Program-made: the position numbers and the translations under genes
Shown here: piece by piece, positions 8,401 through 18,385 of the stretch
Numbering within the stretch: position 1 is the first letter of the stretch
Layout: the number at the start of each line of letters is the position of its first letter
Notes under the pieces: generated by a model
Databases searched by the model: none
What the model was told of the DNA's origin: nothing
What the model saw: the letters and a program-made list of their open reading frames with translations, nothing else
From: Ottowia sp. SB7-C50
Lineage (GTDB): Bacteria; Pseudomonadota; Gammaproteobacteria; Burkholderiales; Burkholderiaceae_C
Direction: 5' to 3'
Assembly (NCBI RefSeq): GCF_033110285.1
Contig: NZ_CP136995.1
Location: 434,001 to 498,000 of the forward strand
Length of the DNA: 64,000 nt

Positions 8401-9502
8401 GGTGGCCAGCAACGTCGGCGCGGTACGCGCGGAAATCGACAGCCTCAATGGGCGAAACACCTCCAGCACCCACACCATCTACGTGACCAAGGTGGAAACC
8501 AATGCCACCGGCGGTCTGGTTGGTGGTGTGCGGCGGTTTGCCGACGGCGGCGCGGTGGCTCCGGCCTTTCCTCGGATGAGCGGTGGCTCGGTGCCCGGCT
8601 CCGGCCACCACGACACCGTGCCGCGCACCTTGGACGCCGGAGCCTTCGTCATCCGCAAGGCGGCCGTGCAGAAGTACGGCAGCGGCGCGCTCTCGCGGCT
8701 GGCCAGCGGGGTCGCGCACTTTGCACGAGGCGGCTCGGTGGCGATGTTCGGCGGCGGCAAGGCGGCAGATGCCGATCCGAACGACAAGCCGAGCGGGCCC
8801 AAGAAGAACCGCGAAGCGTTCGAGGCGCTGAAGATGATCGACCTCGGCCTGCAGGGGATGAACGAATACACCAGCTGGCTGCAATGGAACTACGGCGCAT
8901 CGGTCAGTCTGGATATGCGCAGCAAGACGATGGACAACTACGGCAAGCAGGCGCAGCAGGATCGCCGCACGCTGGAAGAGTTCATGAGTCGCAAGACGCT
9001 GAGCGGAAACGAGCGCCAGAACCTCGAACGCATCAAGCAGACGTGGCGCTCGGCGATGGCGCAGCCCCTGCTCTGGGGCAAAGACCTGGAGCGCGAGCTG
9101 ATCGACTACATGGAGCAGAACCAGGGCGAGTTCTACCGGCGCGGCGGGCTGTCGAAGTCGGACACCGTCCCGGCGATGCTCACCCCCGGTGAGTTCGTCG
9201 TGAACCGGCAGGCCGTCTCTCGCTACGGCGCAGGCTTCTTCGAGGCCATCAACAACCTGAACGCTCCGGCGCAGGCACTGGCGGGACGCGCGCTGGCAGG
9301 CATTCAGGGCTTTGCCTCGGGCGGTCTGGTGCAGCCCGCAAGCCGCAGCCTGCCGCGTCCCTCGCTGCCCGACAGCGCGCCGACGCGCACCGTGCGCGTG
9401 GAGCTGTCCTCGGGACAACAGAAGGTCAACGCCACCGTCGATGCGCGCGACGAAGCGCGACTGCTGCAACTGCTGGACGCCGCCCGCGCCCGCACGGCTT
9501 GA
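5465..9502 (+). CDS. Tail tape measure protein
   Basis: At 1345 residues this is the longest gene of the prophage, and its length sets the tail length. Residues about 70-215 contain the conserved tape-measure domain ([65 protein letters not shown]). About residues 295-370 are hydrophobic and Ala-rich membrane-active segments ([31 protein letters not shown]). A very long coiled coil of Gln/Ala/Lys/Glu follows to about residue 1000. The C-terminus carries two copies of a 'GG..[19 protein letters not shown].RYG' type motif. It starts one base after the DUF6441 stop. The phage probably has a tail of roughly 200 nm at 0.15 nm per residue. Confidence 0.92.
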   Translation: [1345 protein letters not shown]

Positions 9503-9538
9503 CCGTGCGCTCCTGTTTCTCTGCCTGAGGGTTTCCCG

Positions 9539-9949
9539 ATGCAAATGAAGAACCTCGACACCGGGGTGGCTCTGCCATTGCCGGACGACTTGCTCTGGAG
9601 CGACGAGCACGCGTGGTCGCCTGCGGTTGCCAATGCGTCCTACCTGATCACCGGGGCCTTGCTGATCCAGTCGGCCACCCGGCAGGCAGGTCGGCCGATC
9701 ACTCTGGTGGCAGCACCCGATATGGCCTGGGTGACGCGTGCCGCCATCGAGCAGTTGCGCGCGTGGGCGGCGATTCCGGTGGGCGGCAGCACAGGCCGCT
9801 TCGAACTGACTTTCGCCGATGGCCGGGTCTTCACGGTCGCTTTCCGCCACCAGGAGGTCGCCATCGAGGCCGAACCCGTGCTGGGCATCCCGGCGCGATC
9901 CGGCAACGACTTCTACCGCCTGACCCTTCGATTTTTGGAGATTGCCTGA
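9539..9949 (+). CDS. Phage distal tail-region protein, unknown function
   Basis: A 136-residue protein just after the tape measure. ATG codons occur at 9539 and 9545; TGAGGG upstream favours 9539 or 9545 equally. Notable stretches are LPLPDDLLWSDEHAWSPAV and a C-terminal 'LTFADGRVFTVAFRHQEVAIEAEPVLGIPARSGNDFYRLTLRFLEI', which has the alternating pattern of a beta-rich tail component. The stop overlaps the next ATG. It occupies the slot where distal tail or tip proteins follow the tape measure. No firm family was recognised. Confidence 0.7.
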   Translation: MQMKNLDTGVALPLPDDLLWSDEHAWSPAVANASYLITGALLIQSATRQAGRPITLVAAPDMAWVTRAAIEQLRAWAAIPVGGSTGRFELTFADGRVFTVAFRHQEVAIEAEPVLGIPARSGNDFYRLTLRFLEIA

Positions 9950-12900
9950 TGCCAATTCAATCTGGCGACGTGAAGCTGCTCAAGTCCGCCGTGATGGCGG
10001 ACGTGCCCGAAGGCGGCGGCGCGCCCACGGGCCTCGTGATTGCCGATGGCGTATCGAACGCCATCTTCCCCGACATCTCCGAGCTGGATCGCGCCGGAGG
10101 CCGTGTCAACCTGCGCAAGAGCTTCGTGCAAGTGGCCACGGATGACACCGACACCTACTTCGGGGCCAACGTCATCGTGGCCGAGCCGCCGCAGGACGAG
10201 CGCGTCAGCGTCACGCTGTTTTCCACCCGCAAGACCTTCGACACCCGTGAGCAGGCGCAGACCCGCATCGAGGCCTACCTCAACAAGGGTCCTGAGTGGG
10301 CGGGCTACTTGTTTGAGAACCACATTGCGGGCCAGCGGGTGATCCAGCTCTTCCAGCGCCTGAGCGACGCCGTGCCCAACGTCGGCCAGACCCTCGTCCT
10401 GATCGAGAACGAAGGACTGCCCACGCAGAAGGAGCAGTACATCCGCGCCACCGCCGTGTCGGTGGTCGAACGCAGCTTCACTTACAACACTGACCAGGAC
10501 TACAAGGCGGCGGTCGTCACCGTCGCCATCAGCGACGCGCTGCGCTTTGATTTCACGGGCTCGCCCGCCAGCCGAACGTTCACGCGGGCAACCAACAGCA
10601 CGAAAACGCGCGACACGGTGGTGGCCGACGCGGGCACCTATGTCGGCGTCGTGCCGCTGACGCAGACTGCCAATGTGGGCGACTTCACCATCAAGGGCGC
10701 GTCCATCTACACGCAGCTCGTGCCCAGCGCCCAGACCGAGACGCCGATCTCCTTCGTGCCCCCCCTACGCCGCAGCAGGTTTGCCGGTGCCCGGCGCGGC
10801 ACCCGTGAGCTACACGGCCAGCCATGCCTGGAACACCAGCATCAAATTCAACCTGCCGGGTGGCTGCCTGCCCGGGTCGCTGTCCATCGTCACCGATGGC
10901 ATCACGATCTTCGACGATGCGGGCCTGCTCAAGACCGCCAGCGGCACGCTGGGCACCATCGACTACGCCAACGGCATCCTGAGCCTGAACTCCGGCTCGA
11001 TGTCCAACAGCAAGGCCATCACCTACACACCTGCTGCACAACTGCAGCGCGCGCCGCAAAGCGCGGAGATCGCGGTCACGCCGGAGTCGCGCAGCCAGTC
11101 CTACGTCGGCACCGTAAATCCGGTGCCGCAACCCGGCACGCTTGCCATCAGCTACATGGCGCAGGGCCGTTGGTACGTGCTTTCGGATGGCGGCAATGGC
11201 TCCCTCAAAGGGCTTGATGCCAGCTACGGCGCGGGCACTTTCAACAAGAACACCGGGGCCTTCGTCGTGACCTTGGGGGCACTGCCCGACGTGGGCTCGT
11301 CGCTGATCCTGACGTGGAACGTGCCGACCCAGGAAACGCAGCAGCCAACCGCCGCTCTGAAGGCATCGCAGGCCCTGCAGCTTGCCCCGCCCGAAGGCCA
11401 AAGCGTTCAGCCGGGCACGCTCACCATCACCTGGCTACACGAGAGCGGCACGGGCACGCGCACGGCGTCCGCCACCACGTCCGGCGAGCTCAGTGGTGCT
11501 GCCACCGGTAGTCTGAACGTCGCGCAGAACCTCTTGAGCTTCGCGCCGAATGTCCTGCCGCCAGTCGGCGCACTGCTGACCGTGGACTACGTTGCGGGCC
11601 CCAAGCAGGAGGACAGCTTCGCGCACCCCTCGCGCGATGGCCAGGGCAAGGTACCGGTGACTGCAACCCTGGGCTCCATCGAGCCGGGCTCATTGGAGAT
11701 CGAGTGGAACACCCTGACGGACACCGCCGTACTCGGGGTCTACACGCTGCAGCAGATTCAGGCGATGGGGCTGGGCCTGTGGAACGGGGTCGATCCCACG
11801 CAATACGCCCGCGACGATGGTGCGGGCAATGTGCTGCGCGCAGGCCAAGTCATCGGCACCGTCAACTACGCCACCGGCGCGGTGCAGTTTCAGCCCGACG
11901 TCACCCTCAAGATTCCAAGCCCCGTCTATGGCGCGCAGCGCCTTGGCTGGGCCTCGGGCGTGGGCCAGATGTTCCGCCTCAACTACGGTGGCATCAGCTA
12001 CGTGGATGCACCGTCGCTGTACCCGAACGACGAGTCCGGCTACGTCAAGCTGCGCTACAACAGCGCGGGCTCGACCAGCAACCACAGCGAAACGTTCGCG
12101 TTCAGCCCATCGTTTCGGCTGGTGCCCGGCGTCAACGCGCAGGTGGTGACGGGCACGGTGTTGCTGTCCATCGCGGGCAGCCAGCCCTGGGGCGACAACG
12201 GTCAGGGCACGCTCCGTGAATTCACGCCCAGCGGCTGGGTCACGCGCGGCAGCATCAACTACCTCTCGGGCGCGGTGACGCTCACCTCGTGGTCGGCGGG
12301 CGCGACCAACAGCATCACGCGCGCCAGTTGCGTGACCACTGTGGGCGAGAACATCTCCAGCGAGTACGTGTTCCGCACTGGTGCTGCGCCACTGCGCCCA
12401 GGATCGCTCTCCATCCAGTTCGCCCGTGCGGTGGGTGGAACCCAAACCGTGACTGCTGGCATCGACGGCGCGATCACTGCGTCTGGCGTCATCGGCAGCG
12501 TCGATTACGACACCGGCCTCGTGCGGGTGCGCTTTGGCACCGTGGTCACGGCGGCGGGCAACGAGAGCGAGCCGTGGTTCGACGCCGAGAACGTGCGGCC
12601 AGACGGCAAGATCTTCCGGCCGGAGCCGGTGGCGGCATCCAGCCTGCGCTACAGCGCCGTGGCCTACAGCTATTTGCCCCTGGATGCGGCGCTGCTGGGA
12701 ATCGATCCGGTGCGCCTGCCCAGCGACGGGCGTGTGCCGATCTTCCGGCCCGGCGGCTTTGCGGTGGTCGGCCACACCGGACGCATCACCGCGTCGGTCA
12801 GCAACGGCCAGACCATCGATACGGGCCGCGTGCGTCTGTCGCGCGTGCGCGTGGTCGGCCACGACGGCGTGGTGATCCACACCGGCTACATCACCGATCT

Positions 12901-13558
12901 GGAAGCAGGCACCGTCACCTTCACGAACGTGACCGGCTACAGCCAGCCCGTGACCATCGAGCACCGCATCGAGGACATGGCCGTGGTGCGCGACGTGCAG
13001 ATCAACGGCGAGATCAGCTTCACGCGCCCGCTGACCCACGCCTATCCGCTGGCCAGCCCCGGCGATCCCGTCTCCGGTAGTTTCGTCTCGAGTGCGCTGG
13101 TGGCCGGTGATCTGTTCGCCCGCGTGAACCTCGTGTTCGATCAGAGCACCTGGAACGGCAGCTGGTCGGATGAACTGACCGGCAGCGCCGCGACCGCCAC
13201 CTTCAACCACACCCAGTACCCGATCACGGTCACCAATCGCGGGGCGCTCACTGAGCGCTGGGTGGTTCGGATGACCAACAGCACCTCGTTCGAGGTCATC
13301 GGCGAGAACGTAGGTGTGATCGCCACCGGAAATACCAGCGCCGACTGCGCCCCCAACAACCCTGCGACGGGGGTGCCGTACTTTCGCTTGCCAGCGCTCG
13401 GCTGGGGCAATGGCTGGGCCACCGGCAACGTGCTGCGCTTCAACACCATCGGCAGCCAGTTCCCGGTCTGGGTGGTGCGCACTGTCCAGCAGGGGCCGGA
13501 GTCCGTGCCCGACGACAACTTCACGTTGCTGATTCGCGGGGATGTCGACACGCCCTGA
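9949..13558 (+). pseudogene. Large repetitive tail protein, one frameshift in a C7 run
   Basis: The reading frame starts at 9949 (GGAG eight bases upstream) and encodes MPIQSGDVKLLKSAVMADVPEGG... up to ETPISFVPP. The coding signal then moves to the +1 frame and continues without interruption to 13558. Dropping one C from the seven-C run at 10759-10765 joins them as FVPPYAAAGLPVPGAAP, giving about 1200 residues. The second part contains at least four copies of a roughly 90-residue beta-rich unit (PGTLAISY, PGTLTITW, PGSLEIEW, PGSLSIQF, each followed by 'G..DY.TG.V.'). It is a probable tail tip or host-recognition structural protein. The intact coding bias downstream suggests either a very recent mutation or a homopolymer sequencing error. 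Confidence 0.75.
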
Positions 13559-13605
13559 TGGCGTGGGTGCCCCCTGATCTTTGAACCCTTCTCGCAGGAA
13601 TTCCT

Positions 13606-14871
13606 ATGACCGACCTGACCGTCAAATACTTCAGCAGCGGCATGACTGGCGCGCCCCAGATCGCCAACAACTGGGGAGATCTGGTGACGATGCTCGATGC
13701 GTGCCTGATCAACGGCTTCGCCTTGAAGGCCATCGACACATTGACCTTCGCCGACGGCATCGCCACGGCGACCATTTCCTCGGGCCACGCCTATCGGCCA
13801 TTTCAGGTGGTCGAGATCGCTGGCGCTGAGCAGCTCGAGTACAACGGACAGTTCCGCGTACTGACGGCGACGATGACCACGTTCACCTATGCGGTGACCG
13901 GCACGCCCGTCTCGACCGCCACGACGGCGACGAGTCTCTCGGCCAAGGTTGCCCCGCTGGGGTGGGATAAGCCGTTCTCGGCGACTCACAAGGCCGCCTA
14001 CCGCAGCAAGAACCCGCAGTCCCCGCAAAACCTGCTGCTGATCGACAACAGCCTCAAGACGCCCAACTACACGACGGGCTGGGCCAAGTGGGCCAACGTC
14101 GGCATCGTCGAAGACCTGTCGGACATCGACACCATCGTCGGCGCGCAGGCTCCCTATGACCCGAACAACCCGGCGCAGAACTGGAAACAGGTCACCGCCA
14201 GCCAGTGGGGTTGGTACAAGTGGTTCCACGCGCGTGGCCCCCAGTACGAGAGCAATGGTGACAGCGGCGGCGGTGGGCGTAACTGGGTGCTGATCGGTGA
14301 CGACCGCCTGTTCTTCCTCTTCTGCACCAACGCGGCGGGCTATGGCTGGTATGGCCGCAACAGCTACTGCTTTGGCGACCTCATCAGCTTCAAGCCGGGT
14401 GACAACTACGCCACGGTGCTGGCTGCCGATGACAACTACTCGGGGATGAGCAACTACTGGAGCTATCCCGGCCAGTTCAGCGGCTACGGGTTGGTCTCGT
14501 CCCTGGACTTCACGGGCAAGGTGCTGCTGCGCAACCACACCCAACTCGGCAACCCGGTGCGGTTTGGGCTCACGTCCCTGAACACGAACAATGGCCAGCA
14601 GATCTGCGGCCGGGGCCCGACGCCGTTCCCGAATGGAGCCGACTACAGCTTGTGGCTGCTGCCCACCTACGTGCGGCAAGAGGATGGCCACATGCGCGGC
14701 ATCCTGCCTGGAATGCTGTGGATGCCACAGGATCGTCCGTACAGCGACCAGACCATCGTCGACAACGTCGTCGGCCAGGAAGGCAGAAGGTTCCTGTTGG
14801 TCAGGACGCAATACAGCTCGGAAACCGAAGGCGCACAGATCGCATTCGACATCACCGGGCCTTGGAGGTAA
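13606..14871 (+). CDS. Phage tail/virion protein, unknown fold
   Basis: A 421-residue protein with an AGGAATTCCT ribosome region before MTDLTVKYFSSGMTGAPQIANNWGDLV. The C-terminal two thirds are rich in Trp, Tyr, Gly and Asn (GPQYESNGDSGGGGRNWVLIGDDRLFFLF, NYWSYPGQFSGYGLV), a composition common in surface-exposed tail and receptor-binding proteins. It sits among distal tail genes with the same organisation as its neighbours. No enzymatic motif was seen. Virion protein is likely; receptor contact is only a guess. Confidence 0.65.
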   Translation: MTDLTVKYFSSGMTGAPQIANNWGDLVTMLDACLINGFALKAIDTLTFADGIATATISSGHAYRPFQVVEIAGAEQLEYNGQFRVLTATMTTFTYAVTGTPVSTATTATSLSAKVAPLGWDKPFSATHKAAYRSKNPQSPQNLLLIDNSLKTPNYTTGWAKWANVGIVEDLSDIDTIVGAQAPYDPNNPAQNWKQVTASQWGWYKWFHARGPQYESNGDSGGGGRNWVLIGDDRLFFLFCTNAAGYGWYGRNSYCFGDLISFKPGDNYATVLAADDNYSGMSNYWSYPGQFSGYGLVSSLDFTGKVLLRNHTQLGNPVRFGLTSLNTNNGQQICGRGPTPFPNGADYSLWLLPTYVRQEDGHMRGILPGMLWMPQDRPYSDQTIVDNVVGQEGRRFLLVRTQYSSETEGAQIAFDITGPWR

Positions 14872-14874
14872 GCG

Positions 14875-15960
14875 ATGAGCTACCCGTTGAGCGAGTCCTT
14901 CGCCACTGCGCCTGCCGCCGGTTACACCGCAGTTCTGGGCGGAATGTCCGCGATGCACAACAGCGCGCAGCAATCCATCGACATCTCGGCTCCCAACAGT
15001 CAGTCCATCCTGCGCTTCAATGAAGCCGCCCACGGCGATTTCTGGTTCGAGGCCGACGTCGAGTTGTTGACCGACCCAAGCGCCCGCAAACACATCGGCC
15101 TGTGGATGACCACTGGCAATGGCTCCGAAGGCTACCGGTTCGCACACCTCGACGGGGGGTGGAGTGTTTCCCGCTGGAACAGTGGTTTTGGTGACGGGGC
15201 CGGGGTGACGGGTGGCGTCAATGATGGGGCGAGGCCCATTGCTGGGCTGGCCGACGTGGCTCCGACCTTCAACGTCGGCCAGCGGATGACCCTGCGCTGC
15301 GAGGTCATCGTTGGCGCACTGGATGCCAACGGAGTGCCCTGGGCGCGATTGATCCAGTTCAAAGTGGACGGCGTACTGATGTTCCAGGTCGGCGATGCCG
15401 CCTACCGGGGCAAGCTGATTCCAGGTGTGTTCCTGTACGGGGCCACGGCCCGCGTCCACGCCATCTTTGGTGACACGCCTTCGGGCTTGCCTGCGTTTCC
15501 TGCGGCGGTGGGCGTGAACGCCGCCGACGATCTGCTGCCGTTGGCCGGTGGATCGACCTCGGTGCTGCCCGATCCCGCCGCCAACATCGGCGTCAACGCT
15601 GACTGTGACCTGATGCGCTTGAACAGTCCCAACTCGGAGTTGTGGAGCCGAGGTGGTGGCTACGACTGGCAATTCCATCCGATTCCGAACGGTCGCAAGA
15701 ACATCCACTTCAGCGGCCACGGATTCATCGCTGGAACGGTCAAGGAGAAGGGACAACCCGACCAACCGCTGGTGCGGAGGGTGCAGCTCATCAGCGAGAA
15801 CACCCGCATCCTGGTCGCCGAGACGTGGTCTGACACCGGCGGCAACTACCGATTCGAACTGGTGGACCCGGCGCAGCGATACACCGTGGTCAGCTACGAC
15901 CACAAGCAGATGTACCGCGCCGTGATCGCGGACAACCTACGCCCGGAGATGATGCCGTGA
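14875..15960 (+). CDS. Tail protein with lectin-like and carboxypeptidase-regulatory-like domains
   Basis: A 361-residue protein. The N-terminal about 200 residues (LRFNEAAHGDFWFEADVELLTD, GSEGYRFAHLDGGWSVSRW, TLRCEVIVGALDANGVPWARLIQFKVDGVLMFQVGD) have the strand pattern of a concanavalin/LamG-type jelly roll. The C-terminal about 80 residues (GFIAGTVKEKGQPDQPLVRRVQLI, ETWSDTGGNYRFELVDP, YTVVSYD) match the transthyretin-like carboxypeptidase regulatory fold. Such modules are used for carbohydrate or protein adhesion on phage tails. Domain assignments are from pattern reading and are inferences. The stop overlaps the next GTG start. Confidence 0.65.
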   Translation: MSYPLSESFATAPAAGYTAVLGGMSAMHNSAQQSIDISAPNSQSILRFNEAAHGDFWFEADVELLTDPSARKHIGLWMTTGNGSEGYRFAHLDGGWSVSRWNSGFGDGAGVTGGVNDGARPIAGLADVAPTFNVGQRMTLRCEVIVGALDANGVPWARLIQFKVDGVLMFQVGDAAYRGKLIPGVFLYGATARVHAIFGDTPSGLPAFPAAVGVNAADDLLPLAGGSTSVLPDPAANIGVNADCDLMRLNSPNSELWSRGGGYDWQFHPIPNGRKNIHFSGHGFIAGTVKEKGQPDQPLVRRVQLISENTRILVAETWSDTGGNYRFELVDPAQRYTVVSYDHKQMYRAVIADNLRPEMMP

Positions 15961-16352
15961 CCGTTGCCATCACTGTCGAACACAACGAGGCGCGGCTGGC
16001 AGGCACCTTGGCCTTCCTCGACGCAGGCACCAACCCGGCGCGCCTGCGCATTTACGGCGGTACGCGTCCCGCCACCCCGGCGACGACGCCCGCGAGCGCG
16101 ATGCTGGTCGAGATCAGGCTCACCAAGCCCGCAGGCACGATTGCGGGGGGACTACTCACCCTGACGCAACAGGAGGACGGTTTGATCACCAGCACCGGCG
16201 TTGCCACGTGGGCGCGGCTGGTCAACGGCAACGAAGTCACGGCTTTGGATCTGGATTGCAGCGGTACCGACGGCGATGGCGATGTGAAACTGGCCAGCAC
16301 CAACCTCTATCTGGGCGGTGACGCCCGGATGGTGTCGGCCATCCTGGGGTAA
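15957..16352 (+). CDS. Small distal-tail-region protein, unknown
   Basis: A 131-residue protein with a GTG start that overlaps the preceding stop by three bases. It is Thr/Ala/Gly-rich with short strands (LRIYGGTRPATPATTPASAMLVEIRL, NEVTALDLDCSGTDGDGDVKLASTNLYLGGDARM) and lacks signal peptide or catalytic motif. Operon position implies a structural or assembly role in the tail tip. Confidence 0.65.
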   Translation: MTVAITVEHNEARLAGTLAFLDAGTNPARLRIYGGTRPATPATTPASAMLVEIRLTKPAGTIAGGLLTLTQQEDGLITSTGVATWARLVNGNEVTALDLDCSGTDGDGDVKLASTNLYLGGDARMVSAILG

Positions 16353-16355
16353 GCC

Positions 16356-18385
16356 GTGCCTGCCGTGTCCAACGAGGTGACCTTGGTCGCCACGTTGCCC
16401 GCGCCCGCCGTCACCGTGGTGGTCGACCCGCCCTTGGTCGATCTGCTCTTCGATCAACCCGCTGCCACCGACGCCAATTTGGTGTTCGGGGCCAACTACA
16501 TCGCCCCGCGCGACGATGTGACGTTGCGGGCCACACTGCCGCTGCCGGTCGTCACGATCAAGTTCATCCCACCGGCACGGGCCGAGTTGTTAGCCCAGCT
16601 CCCGGGCCTGACGGTGCAGTCACTGGTCTTGCGCCCGAGCGTGCCCTTGAATGTGGGGGCTGGTGCAGGCGCAAGCCTGCCCGGCGTCGTGTTCACCGGA
16701 GAGGTCAGGTACGCGTCGCACACGCAGCGTCCCACGGTGGGTCGGACTTCGCACCTCTGGCAGGTGGCGAAGCAGACGGAGGACGGCGCGAAGCAGAGCC
16801 AGCAGGATGCGGCTGCAACGCCCGCAGGCTGGAAGACGTTCTGGCGGCGCACGATTGCCGCGCCTCAAGGCGTCGATCATCGGTTACCCCCCGGTCTTGG
16901 CCTCGCTGCCTGCGCAGCATCGCACCGGCCAGCAACAGGCTCGGCCCTTCCACGACTTGACGTGGTTCGCGCATCAGGATGGCACGTATCTCGAATTGGC
17001 TCGACTGAGCTTGTTTCAGAACGCGTCCCGCCTGCGCGATGCGACGGGGTTTCGTCATCAAGACGGCGACCGCACCAAGCGCGCGGGACGGGTGAGCCCT
17101 TGGCAAACCGCGCGGCAGCTCACCCAGCGCCAAGGGAGTGATTTTCAGAGCGCGAGTCCATCAGCGATGGGATGGCGTGGCCGGTATCAGGATGCCGTGC
17201 CGCCGCTGCCAGGGATCAGCATCTGGGTGATCCCAGAGCCGCCCGCGCCTCAACCTTGCTACGCGCCGAGCGCCCACCTGGTGTTCGCGGCATTGGCCCC
17301 TGCGGACAGCCACTTGCTGTTCGTTTGTGAAAACCACATCGACCCGCCACCTCCCGATGGGGAGCCGGTGGTCGTTCCCGTTCGGAGGGTGTATTTCGTG
17401 ATCAACAACGTGACACTGCACCGGCTGCCCGATGGATTGCCCGTGCCAGTGTTCAGCCTTTCACTGGCGCTCGATGCCGCCTCCTGGACGTGGGGCTTCG
17501 ATGCGCTGCTGCCCGCCGCCGCTACAAGCCTCGTCGCCCCCAGCAGCAACGGCGGCCCGGTCGAACTGGTAGCCAGCGTCAACGGCACGCCGTTTCGCGT
17601 GCTGGCTGAGAGCATCAGCCGCGAGCGGGTGTTCGGCGACGCGAGCATCCGCATCTCAGGAAGAGGGCGTAACGCCGTGCTGGCCGCACCCTACGCGCCG
17701 GTGATGAACTTCCAGCAACCGCAGGCGCGCACGGCACGGCAGTTGATGGACGATGTTCTCACGCTCAACGGTATCCCGTTGGGCTGGAGCATCGATTGGG
17801 GCCTGACCGACTGGAACGTCCCGTCCGGGGTATTCACCCAGCAGGGTACGTGGATGGAAGCCCTGATTGCCATTGCCAGTGCGGCCGGGGGGTTACCTGA
17901 TCCCGCACCCGTCCGACCAGAGCATCCGCGTGCGCCACCGTTATCCGGCTGCGCCCTGGGAGTGGAACACCGTCACGCCAGACTTCGTGCTGCCCGTCGA
18001 TGCGGTGGCCCGCGAGTCGCTACGCTGGGTAGAGAAGCCCGGCTACAACCGCGTGTTCGTGTCCGGCCAGGATGTCGGTGTGCTTGGGCAGGTGACCAGG
18101 GCGGGTACTGCCGGGGATGTGCTGGCTCCGATGGTGGTCGATGCGCTGATCACCGAAGCCGCTGCGGCGCGCCAGCGAGGCATCTCGGTTCTGGCCGATA
18201 CCGGGCAACAGATCGAGGTGAGCCTGCGCCTGCCGGTGCTGGCCGAGACGGGGATCATCGAGCCGGGTGCGTTCGTCGAGTACCAGGACGGCAGCGTGAC
18301 CCGGCTGGGCATCGTGCGCTCGACGCAAGTCGAGGCAGGAATGCCGGAGGTCTGGCAGACCTTGGGGGTGCAGAGCCATGCATAA
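16356..18385 (+). pseudogene. Tail protein split by two homopolymer frameshifts
   Basis: One gene read in three successive frames. The GTG start at 16356 (VPAVSNEVTLVATLPAPAVTVVVDPPL) stays open to about 16892. The coding frame then continues after a C6 run (16887-16892) as LPPVLASLPAQHRTGQQQARPFHDLTWFAHQDG. After a G6 run (17887-17892) it moves again to GGYLIPHPSDQSIRVRHRYPAAPWEWNTV and ends at 18385. Removing one base at each run restores a protein of about 675 residues. The central part has LNGIPLGWSIDWGLTDWNVPSG and ends in a hub-like domain. It probably belongs to the tail tip/baseplate. Both lesions have the same sense (+1) as the one at 10759. Confidence 0.72.

Noticed and set aside
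6596..9955. A very long open frame on the minus strand (over 1100 codons) opposite the tape measure
   Set aside because: High GC at third positions leaves the opposite strand open; its product is Arg/Leu/Gly-rich without motifs, and the + strand has clear tape-measure signatures.
9949..13558. Programmed frameshift at the C7 run
   Set aside because: The direction is +1, there is no recognised slippery logic, and the short product would lack most of the protein; three similar lesions elsewhere favour sequencing error or mutation.
13141..15903. A 920-codon minus strand frame opposite three tail genes
   Set aside because: Composition is typical of antisense shadow and it crosses three overlapping phage genes with good ribosome sites.
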